Assembly (NCBI GenBank): GCA_002943765.1 | Contig: PQWQ01000002.1 | Coordinates: 3,720,001 to 3,784,000 of the forward strand | Source: Psoroptes ovis | Lineage: Eukaryota; Arthropoda; Arachnida; Sarcoptiformes; Psoroptidae | Reading direction: 5' to 3' | Length of the DNA: 64,000 nucleotides | Part shown: piece by piece, positions 36,932 through 47,477 of the stretch | Numbering within the stretch: position 1 is the first letter of the stretch | Layout: each line of letters begins with the position of its first letter | The notes under the pieces: model-generated | Database searches by the model: none | Seen by the model: the letters and a program-made list of their open reading frames with translations, nothing else | Told to the model about the DNA's origin: nothing | Program-made: the position numbers and the translations under genes

Positions 36932-37676
36932 TCAAAGAAATCTGTACTTTTTCAATTCGTAATATTGACTTAAACCAACACAAAAAATAGAGCTTTGTAC
37001 CTTTGATTCAAATACTGTCATCTAATTCTAAGCATCATTTCGTTGTTTATCCAATTTCATTTAAAAATTTTTCATTATCAATATATTTTGTGAATGACAA
37101 TTTTAATTTACAAATAAAAATCTATTCGTAGTTTTATTAGGTTGCACTGGCATAGCCTCATAATTCATAGGTATTTTCAACGATAACTTATCACCTTTAT
37201 CCTTGCAAACATTCTGACCAGTAAAAAATTTTATGGATAAATAGTAAGCATCCTTACTATTTGCAATGCATGGCTACACACATTTTCCATATGCTATGCA
37301 TTTGATTACATTCATAAAATAAATGTGACAACAATCAAAGGAAATGATGTCATTGGTATATTCTTAAGCAATTTTTCTTTATGCTCATAAGTTTAATTAC
37401 AATTTTATTAAATAAAGAAATTATTTGAAATCTATTAATTTTTCAATGAAACACTTATAAACTGCCGGATACGTATGAAAACGATTTTGAATGAAAGTCT
37501 GTTGTTCAAGGTCCGTTCAACACACTATCTATGCGCCTTCTGGTGATTTGACTAATAATTTTTTTTCTTTAATTTAATCATTTAAATTCATATATTCAAG
37601 TTAATTCAAATTATTGTGTTTATAAATTAATTGATTACTATTCGAATTAATCGATCGATTTTAATGATAGAAATTT

Positions 37677-39383
37677 ATGGACAATATTAACAAAATTTGT
37701 TCTACAAATGAACATATTGAAATAATTGGAAATAAATATGAAATTCAAAAAACGTTGGGCCACGGTGCATTCGCTAATGTTGTACAAGCATTTGATCTTC
37801 ACACAAAGCGAATGGTAGCAATCAAAATATTGGATTTATATAAAGTCAATGATAATTATCATCAACAAGAAAAAAATCATGCATCTTTGATTAAAACATT
37901 TCGTGCTATTGAAACGATAGCACGTAAAGAAGCTAAAATATTATATAAACTTAGAAAACATTCCAATATCATTGAAATTTATGAACATTATCAATCGCTG
38001 CGACATTTTTATCTGATACTAGAATTGTGTTCCAATAAGGTTTGACACATTTAATTCATATTCATAAGACTTGTAAATAAATGAAATATTTTTTGAAATT
38101 CACAGTCTTTAGGCCATTTTTTAAGGCTCAAACGTATCAAATTGACGAATCGAATAATTTTCAAATTTATAACACAAATAATAAATGGATGTTATTATCT
38201 TCATGAAAATTATATTATACATCGTGATTTAAAACCGGAAAATGTATTTTTAAATGAAAATTTTGACATCAAAATCGGTGATTTCGGTTTAGCAATTCAA
38301 ACAAATTCAACGAATGAATTGAGATATACATTTTGTGGTACACCAAAATATCAATCGCCAGAAATGATCACAAAGCAAGGATATAATTCATCTATTGATA
38401 TATGGTCGATTGGTTGCATTGCCTATCGTTTATATTATGGGCAAGCACCATTCACTGGTGAAACTATTGAAGATTTATATGATTCAATCATAAATAAATC
38501 GATTAGTTTTCCGGTTAAAAGCTGTTACGGTTTTGAAGTCGCATCGAATGATATTCAAATTATCCAGAAAATGCTTATAAAGAAACGTAATGAACGTATA
38601 CGAATTGATGAATTATACGATTATTATTGCAATCAATGCGAACACAGAAGCGACAGCAAACAATCAATCATATATTATATGGATCGTATTGCGAATACTG
38701 AAGATTTGATCGAGATAAATTATCGAAAATATCATAATTCACATCTAATTCCGACTGTTTATATTCAAAAATGGATTGAGATAAAAATTTATGGTTTCGG
38801 ATATCAAATGCTGATGATGAATGATGATCATTCATGTAAAATATTTGCATTTAATTTCAATGATAATACAAAATTATTACAATTTAATAAACAAATTTAT
38901 TATATAAATTGCTCGGAAATCAAATATCAATATGATGATAGTCTGCCAAAATGGTTGGAAAAGAAATTGAAAATATTACATAAGTGTATAGAAATTCTTA
39001 ATGATAATAGGGAAAAAAATTATGATCACGCAAATAACAATGATGGCTACGAAAATGATGTTACAGGTGATCATAACTCATTGATCATACAATGTATTAA
39101 CGATAAGAAAAATTATGATTTTCCATGGTTAGAAAAATATTTCAAAACAAATGATAATGTATTTGTATTCAAATTGATCAATAATTTAATTCAAATCAAT
39201 TTTATCAATTTGAGAAAATTATTTATATTTGATTTGAAACACATTTCAATGACAATCATTAATGTCGATACAAATGATAAATTAACATTACTATTATCAT
39301 TTATTTATGATAATCAATTGATAAATTCAAAAATGAAAAACTATATTCAAATATTGAGACAATATATTCAATTAATTTTATAA
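37677..39383 (+). CDS. Polo-like kinase (divergent PLK with two polo boxes)
   Basis: Ser/Thr kinase of the cell-cycle polo family. Exons 37677-38039 and 38106-39383 give 546 residues (human PLK1 is 603). Kinase motifs: glycine loop GHGAFANVV, VAIK lysine, HRDLKPENVFLN, DFGLA, an activation-loop threonine in RYTFCGTPKYQSPEM, and DIWSIGC. The C-terminal half carries polo box 1 (IQKWIEIKIYGFGYQM, with the conserved tryptophan) and polo box 2 (WLEKYFKTNDNVFVFKLINN then IQINFINLRKLFIF). The family normally has HRDLKLGNLFLN and GTPNYIAPE, so this is a fast-evolving member. Orthology to PLK1 versus an extra lineage-specific PLK is not settled. Stop TAA is almost immediately followed by AATAAA (39385-39390). 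Confidence 0.88.
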
Positions 39384-40207
39384 TAATAAAATATCAATTC
39401 AAACAATTAATGCATCAAGCATAATCGACATTATGATAAATAACAAGGCAGTCTACAACATAACCGATTGTAAATTAACAAAAAACTACGACACTACTTC
39501 GTCTTTTCGGATTAATGGAAGGCCGTACAGGCCTACTGCTAAATTTTGTTTCCATTTCTTGTTACCCCATCATGATTTTCTTCAATTCAGCAGAGTGAAT
39601 ATATAAATCATGCACAGAATTTTTCGATACTAGTTTCGCCATCTATTTATTTAAATAAAATTGACACAAAGTATTGAAAACGATCAATAGAAGATGGTGC
39701 TCATTCTTTTTTAATTTTCAAAAGCGTCATCTATTGTTCGATTTTACCTAATCATGTTGAGATTTATGTTTTGAAAAGGGAAAGTGTTTTTTGAAAAAAT
39801 GAAAACATTTTCATTATGATCATTTATTTTAATAAAAAATTGATAATTTTGTGTGTTGCGAAATGTTCAATTTTAATTGATGAATACTAAAGCGTCGACG
39901 ATAATACAAGAATTTTTTCAAATTTTATTTGTCAATAATTTGCTTCAATTTATGAGCAAATTCTGTTTTCAAAGAGTTGAAAAATAATGATGAAAATTGT
40001 CGTCTATTTCAATCCAGTGCAAGCCCATTTATTTTTGTTGATGAAGCCGACTTGAAAATTTTGCATATTTTTTTGGATTAATTGATTAATTTATCAAAAT
40101 TGATCAATTTATTTGTATGATTGCGTATCATTCTTAAAATATTATTATTGAAAAAATTTAGCTACAAGTGAAAACGAAGTTTGATTAAATTGAAAATTCA
40201 AAAAAAA
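39384..40207. other. Intergenic between kinase and acyltransferase
   Basis: Contains AATAAA at 39385-39390 for the kinase, a GC-richer island at about 39480-39560 and three AGATGGCG-like motifs (39636-39733); both are treated in the findings. No gene seen. Confidence 0.5.
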
Positions 40208-41613
40208 ATGCTAACCTATCTAGTCAAATTTTTAAGTAATCAATTACAGCTACCTGAAGATGTTATGATATTATTGTTCGCCATCATTTGTACTTATTTT
40301 ATTTGTCTTATATATTCATTATATGTTCAACGAATCGAATCTAGTCATTTGAAAAGCTATTATTTCTTATCAGCCGGTTTAACATTAACCATATGGTCAT
40401 ATGGTCTGAATTTCATTCATTCTTTGTTGAATTGTATTTTCTGTTATTTAACACTGAAATTTTTCAATTCAAAATGTATTGCATTATCATTGAATTTCAT
40501 CTTTACCATGACATATCTTTTATATGGTTATTATCTAAATCAAATTGATTGGAACTATTCATTAACATGGACAATGCCACAATGTATTTTGACATTACGA
40601 CTGATTGCATTTTCTTTTGATGTATTAGATGGGCAGAAGAAAAAATTGAACAAAAAGGTGAGATATTCTTTCAGAATTTCTACGAATATTATAAAATATT
40701 ATTTTTTAATATAAAATAGGAAAGTAATGAAAAAAGCAATCGACACATCGATACTTCTATAGAAAAGCTTCCTAACTTGATCAATTTTCTATCATATTGT
40801 TATTTTCCAGCTTCATTTTTTGTGGGACCTTTGATTACATATGTTTCATATGATAAATTATTGAAAACAAAAGATGATAATATCAAACAAAAGATTCAAA
40901 CCAGTCTGCTTCGTTTATTCGGTAGTATTATCATCATAATAATTTATTACATTGGTTCAAAATTTTGGCCAGTTGAATACTTACTTAGCGATGATTTTGA
41001 AAGATTATCATTATTCTGGAAATTGACTTCAATTGCTATTGTGACAAAAATTTACATGTATAAATATGTTCTATGTTGGTTAATATCAGAATCATCATGT
41101 TTGATAACCGGCCTAACACAAGACGGTGTCGAAAATTATTGCAACATAAATTATTTTGCCTTCGAAACAGCTACTTCATTCAATGCCATCATAAAATCTT
41201 ATAATATATCGACAAATACATTCGCATTCAAATACATTTATAGACGATTAAAATTTTTGGGCAATGTTTATCTGAGTCAAATAATAACACTGACGTTTTT
41301 ATCGATTTGGCATGGTTTTGAAAGTGGCTATCATATGGCATTTTTTATTGAATTTTTATTAATATTTTTTGAAAAAAATTCCTTCCCATTCTTGGACAAA
41401 TATCGACGAAAATTTTCATTTTATGGATCAAACATAATTATTTGGATTATCGGACGTTTATATACATTCTATTTTCTTGGCTATGGATTTTTACCATTTA
41501 TGCTTTTACATATGAAACTTTGGATGCCAATTTTGACTTCAATATATTTTATATGCCATTTATTACTCGGTTCATATTTTCTAATCACGATAACATACCA
41601 TATTTTTAAATGA
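40208..41613 (+). CDS. LPCAT3/nessy-type lysophospholipid acyltransferase (MBOAT)
   Basis: ER membrane-bound O-acyltransferase that re-acylates lysophosphatidylcholine with polyunsaturated chains. Exons 40208-40657 and 40720-41613 give 447 residues, typical for MBOAT5. About nine to eleven hydrophobic segments. The family core is well preserved: IIKSYNISTNTFAFKYIYRR (catalytic Asn region), LKFLGNVYLSQIITLTFLSI then WHGFESGYHMAFFIEF with the catalytic His. SYCYFPASFFVGPLITY matches the conserved cytosolic entrance. The frame is open a little upstream with a TTG, but the first ATG is at 40208. AATAAA at 41693-41698 falls inside the last exon of the convergent peroxidase gene region's downstream flank. 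Confidence 0.92.
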
Positions 41614-41730
41614 ACAAATTAAAATTAACAAAAAGATATGCTATGAAAATAATTTATGATAATATAAATTTACATATTCAATAATGAATCAAAATAAAAT
41701 ATTCGATAAATAATAATAAAATGATAAAAA

Positions 41731-44700
41731 CTAAAAAGTAAATTGTAACATTGACATAAATGTACGTGCTGACGTTTGTAGCTGATTATTTCGAATTGAG
41801 TATGCACATTGTACAACACATGATTGATCGGATAAAATTTGTTGAATTGAAAAGCTCGTTGTTAAATCATTACAATTTTCTATGCGCATCGATTGACACA
41901 TTGGCTGGTATATGAAAAAAAAAACAATTAATTTTTTATGATAAGTTTTCCTTTAGTGAAATAGTATTATTTACCCCTTCAGCGCTGCAAAGACAATTTA
42001 CACAGGGACTTGTTCGACCATGTCTTCCACGTAATATCATTTGTCCACCAATCACACAATGTTTATCGATTGTTTTCCACTTATTTAAATCCAAATCTGG
42101 CAACGAATTACAAGGTAATCGTGGATTCCTATTTTATAATCATAAATCATTAATTCAAAAAGAGATTATTCAATAATCGAATAAAACGTACAAAAATAAA
42201 TCATGTAAATCCATTGATTGTTTTTGAATTTGTCTGATATCATCACCATTAGTGCAAATAATTTTCGACAATGTTATTTTGCGTATCTCGTTCAATTGTT
42301 CGGCAGTAAAACGTGTAAAAACATTTGAATTTTCGTACCAAAATCTATCGCATTTACGCAGACTACGAAATTGTTGACCAAGTAAACATCCGATTGTTGG
42401 CCCAACAAGTGCACCATGCATTGAGTTTTCACTGATGCCACCAGTAAATAAATCAATGTCATCGACATGCCTTTTTTTCGGAAATTAAATGATTATTTTT
42501 TGAAAATTTATCAATAGATCAAAATAAATACTAACTCATAAACTAATTTGAATTTATTAATAATAGACATTGGTATTTCTTCGCTTAAATCTTCAAAATT
42601 TTTCGCCACCGTCATATTACAAAGTCTTCTATAATTGTTGTACGATGGTATGCCATGATCACGTGCACGTTGTAAATTCAATGATATCAGATCCATTCCT
42701 GAAAATGGTTTCTTAAGATCTTCGAACAAATGATTTGTGATTTCTTCAGTAATTGAATTGTCAAATCTTTCGATGCTTGAGGTTAACAAACCGCGTAAAA
42801 GTTCATCGATAGCGAACGCTTATTTCGAAGAGAGAAAAAATAAAATTGAATGAAAAATTATCAATAAATAGGTACTCACGTTCATATAACATGTCTGAAT
42901 TGAAAAAACCTTCACGTAATTGTAATGGTTTTTTTATAGGTCTATAATTAACATCAAGACGCTCAAATGATGGCCTTAATAGGGTATGTCCAAGACGAAA
43001 AACGGCAGCTGAAAATTCATTTTTAACTGTTGCATCACACTGACTATCATATCCATTATAATAGCCACTATTCAAAAGATTTAATTCGAACCTTGTCAAA
43101 TAATCTCTACCCAGTACTCTCGGTAAAAATTCTCTATAAGTAATCTGTTGAAGAATAGCGGAGATTATTTTACGAGTTTCTTGATACACTTTTTCATCGT
43201 CCCAATGGATATTAATTTGTGATAATTTTTCAGCTATTCTATTGTGTTCACGCAAGAATATGGTGTGCAAACAGGTTAGACTTGGTTGTTCACTAGAACG
43301 ATGGTCACCAGCATCGAAACAAAATCTTGATGGTGCTTTACATTCAATGTTACTATCAGTTTGTGGTAATAAATCTTTCATATTTCTGACACTATGCCTA
43401 GTACTGTTTAATTTCCCACGTCTGAAGGTCCTTAATCGATGTGCATCACAATAATTAGATCCATAAATTTGTGAGCCTATTTTTGAAATTAGAAACAAAT
43501 TTATAAAAATGTAATTATAATTTACAAATATTAACCATCAATGTAGGAAGTCAAATCATTCATTTGTTCACGAGGGCCTAATGTTTGTTGAGCATTCATT
43601 GAGCGAACAAAATGTAGACAATGATTTCTACTATTTTTGAAGAATGGATCATTTTTAGGTATTGTGATTGGCCAACATTCAGGATGGACAGTTTTCATCG
43701 AATTACAAGGTTGACAGTCTAATAATTGTCCAGTTGATGTCAAATACATTGGTGTAAATGTTAAATCGTGATCAAGAAATTGTCCCCATTGCATCGTCAT
43801 TAATGACTATCAAATATAATGAATATAATAATTAAAAAATGTGAAAATGAACACTTAATCAATACTCACATAGCGAACATGAGGTGAATGTGTATCACTA
43901 TGTACGACAACTGAAACTAAACGTGGTGATGGCAAAAGTTTATTTTTTTTCACTGATGATTTTCGTGGTGCACCGATTCCGTCTTCATATGCAGGCAATA
44001 AAAATCTATTGAATAAACGCATGCTAGTGCCATATTCTGGATGGTGTAAATTATTGCACCATCCGTTGATTGTGCGATACTTTGCTGTATGATCACATGG
44101 TAATGAATAATCTTGACATTGTTCAACGATATTCTGATTTTGTATGAGCAATTGATTTTTGAGATATTCACTCAATTCATGTTGTGGTAAGGATGTTACT
44201 AAATTTTGTATATCATCGATGACATCATTACTTGCTTCACGATCTCTACCGCTCCTTATTTGTTTCAATATTCCATGTGTTGCTCTTTCCAACAATAATG
44301 ATTGATTGTTGAATGCTTGTCGTTTCTTCCTTAGACCATGATTATAATGCATTCTTTGTGCTTGAGATAATCGGCCATTAGTTGATGGTAAACTTTTTTC
44401 ACTTATAAACAATCTATCAACCTCTCTTTTGGCCCGACGAATGGCTTTTTTGATTGATTCATCATCAATCGGTAATGGAGCACTTAATCGAGCCGAATTG
44501 GTTCTCCATTTTTCTAGATTCATTCGCGGTATTATATCGGTATTGCAATACTGAAATGCATTCAAGTAAACGTCTGATGCAATCATTGGAGATGGCTGGA
44601 CGAATTCCGTTTTATCGCCATTATCACATATAATACGTGCTAAAGAAATCTTACGTATTTCGGCTAATTGTTCTTCATCAAACGATGATGGTGGCATATC

Positions 44701-47477
44701 GTTTTCATACCAAAATCTATCACCACGTCTTAGTGCATTAAATTGTCTTGCTAACAAACAAGCAAATGTTGGCCCCACTAGGCCACCACGGACAGGCTTT
44801 TCTGCTAAGCCTCCAGTCAATAGATCTATGTCTCTGACATTCCTGTTTTCAATTTCAAAGCAAGATAAAACATGAAAAACAAGATAAATGAAATGCACGA
44901 CTAATGAAATTTTTAATACCGCTTACTTGTATAAGTTGGATAAACGTTTGAGAACATCACTTCGCATCGTGGTTGCAAGATCTTCAAAACGGCTAATCGA
45001 CGGCTCAATTTGACAAGCCCTTCTATATTCAATATAACCAGGAAGTCCATGATCTCTTCCTCTTTGTAATGCAAATGCAACAAAATCGAAAGCTTCTTTG
45101 AAATTATTCATAATGCCGTTGGTCATTTCATCTGTAACAAATGGATCAGCACTTTTAGCATTTTGACTGACCATTCCCATGAGATATTCATCAAATTTAT
45201 TTGTATACATTTCACTTGGATTGAAAAATGATTCTGTCATTTTTATGAAACCAATCATATTTAACTCTTTTGAATATCTTTCCATTGCTGGTGGCATTGT
45301 TGTGAAAAGAAAATAAAAAACAGCGTTTGCAACAGCATTCTCGACTGTTGGATTAATATTCATATCATATCCTCGATAATAACCATCTTTTAACAATGTT
45401 AAATCATAATTTTCAATTGTTTCTTCACCCAATATGCTTGGTAAAAATTCATTATAAGTAATATGCTGTATTTGTGCGCCAATAATTTTTCTCGTCTCTT
45501 CAAACAATTCATTATCGTTCCAATGTGGATTCAATTTTGCTAGTTCATTCGCTATACGATTATGTTCGCGAGTGAACAATGTGTGTATGATGATTAGGCC
45601 AAGATTTTCATTAACTCTAATTATTTGATCATATGAATAAATGAATAAATAAAGAAAAATAATTAAAATCAAGATAATTGATTTTTGAATAGAGAAAAAT
45701 CAAGAGAAACCTGTCATCGCCAGATTTGAAGCATTTATGACTGCCGTTCAATTTGCAATCTTGCAAATTTTCATCTTGAATGGGGAGCAAACCTTTGCCT
45801 TTTTCTACACAAGGAAATTAAGATTAGTTGATTGATAGATTTAAACAATTTTGCATTCATTAACAAAATTAAATTATTTACTTGATAATCGAATTGTTTT
45901 CAATTGACCATTCTTAAATGTTCTTAATGAAAGTGCTTTTTCTTTTGATGATCCATAAATTGTTGAACCATCAAGGTATGATGAAACCTATTCAGACAGA
46001 AAAAATTACGTCAATAGTTTCCCAACAATCGATTTAAATTATTTACTTGATTTATCTGTTCTCTAGGTCCTAAACTACATCGATTTTTTATCGTCGAGCT
46101 TGATCGCACATATTCCATACATTTTTGATTTAATTTTTGCATGAAAGGATCATTAGATGTTATTTTGATCGGATTACATTCAGGATGGATCAATTCAGCT
46201 TTGTTCAAGCCACAACAGCGAATACGTTGGCCTCTGAAACCTAGTGATTGGGCAACATTTGATAAATCATGAAATATGAATTGACCTAGAAACGATGTCA
46301 TCGTTGTGATATGAGAGAATGGACTTTCATGTCCTTGATGAATAGCTAATGAAACATCGCGAGCTGATGGCAATTCAGATCCGGTGATTGAACGGCGAAC
46401 TTTCGAGACACCATCACCATAACGCGGTACTAATGCTCGTTTATAAGGCATATTTGCGCAACCCCAATCTGGATTTTCGACATTATTACAATGACCTGAG
46501 TAGGAGCGATAGCGGCCAGGATAGCAGACTAGTGGATTTGTTTTAGGCACAGGACAATCCCTCCATAATGAGGTTGATTTAATATTCATATCGGCTAAGC
46601 CAAACACTATTTGATCTAGATTTAATTTATATCTTTCCGAACAAAAATCAAAATAATTAATAAATTATAAAATTTGGCCCATTTATTAATGATAGGATTA
46701 AGTAAATAAATTATGAATTTCACTTTCATTTTATCGAAACTTGAGCAGATGTTTTTAACAGATTCAGGAAAAAAAGAAACATTTACCTACTTTTCAACAA
46801 TCATATTCGTGGTTTCTTCAGCAATTAATGCTGCACGTGATAAATTTTTTACGACTTCATTTGATGCAGTCGATGCTCCAATCAACCAACTAACAGATCC
46901 TGGTTTTTGAGCAACATCTATGAAAAATAATAATTGTTTGCATTTTTACATGACCGAAATTCCAAATAATTTAGTACTAACTATTTTTATGGATATTTGG
47001 CTCGATTACGTCGAATCTTTTATTGATTTTCTTTGTAGCTTGATCAACAATTTGATTAAGATTAATATCTTTGAATTTAGATAGAAATTTATCATTCTTT
47101 GGCGGTTTAATGTGATCCAAAAATTGTGAATTAAAATTTGTCTATATTTTGAAAAATTAAAAAGAAAGTTCAGAGTTCTTTTATCACAATCTTTACGTTA
47201 TTTGTAACTGATTTCTTACATCAAAATTGAATTTTCCATCATTATTGTTATTATTTCTGGAAGAAATCGATGAATTTTTTGGCAACTGTTGTAGTTTATC
47301 ACGAGATGGTAATCGAAATGATTGTGATGCTGATGATGAGGTGAATGATGTCCTCGTGGTGATACCATTTATTGTCCATGTATGTGTATCACCATTCACA
47401 AATTTTCCATTATTAAAATCAATTTCGATTACCGATAATAATGATAATAAAATCAATGAAAAATTTTTTTTGAACAT
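41731..47477 (-). CDS. Secreted tandem (double) heme peroxidase
   Basis: Animal heme peroxidase, possibly for cuticle, eggshell or extracellular matrix crosslinking. Exons: 47477-47220, 47141-46982, 46917-46791, 46632-46047, 45987-45882, 45804-45711, 45616-44927, 44842-43870, 43806-43536, 43476-42880, 42818-42536, 42470-42192, 42128-41975, 41904-41731; every junction is in phase; 1,583 residues. Signal peptide MFKKNFSLILLSLLSV. Peroxidase domain 1 spans roughly residues 198-700. One uninterrupted exon (44842-43870) carries its end, a linker with RKKR, and the start of domain 2 (residues ~840-1450), proving fusion. Domain 2 keeps WGQFLDHDL, GDHRSSE, FRLGHTLLRP and RARDHGIPSY. Domain 1 keeps GDDRVNE and RGRDHGLPGY but has QFIFHDL and FYFLFTT where the heme aspartate and proximal histidine belong. 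A Cys-rich tail (CVNCLCSAEG) follows. An in-frame ATG at 47585 is an alternative start. Confidence 0.9.
44320..44331 (-). other. RKKR furin-type cleavage motif between the two peroxidase domains
   Basis: Encodes Arg-Lys-Lys-Arg followed by Gln-Ala-Phe, in the linker between domain 1 and domain 2. It fits the R-X-K/R-R proprotein convertase consensus. Cleavage is inferred, not shown. Confidence 0.6.

Larger units (their letters stand above)
23050..37676. other. 14.6 kb region without an identifiable gene
   Basis: AT-rich sequence rich in simple repeats. Contents I can support: a deleted mariner (30155-30915), a CA run (28349-28374), TGAA tetranucleotide arrays (about 26725-26790), poly(A) runs (32921-32951, 36905-36931) and ATC/ATA runs. 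Several GC-richer islands break the pattern: 24935-24995, 27050-27380, 28095-28190, 31440-31510 and 35530-35600. None yields a confident exon chain. The left end must hold the ataxin-1-like promoter and the right end the kinase promoter. A long-intron gene, an unspliced RNA or a regulatory domain would all fit. Confidence 0.5.

Noticed and set aside
36782..36973. Frame with poly-Ile start and poly-Lys
   Set aside because: Encoded by an ATT repeat and a poly(A) run.
43242..43454. Plus-strand 70-codon frame
   Set aside because: Antisense of peroxidase exon 10, which has a clear conserved protein.
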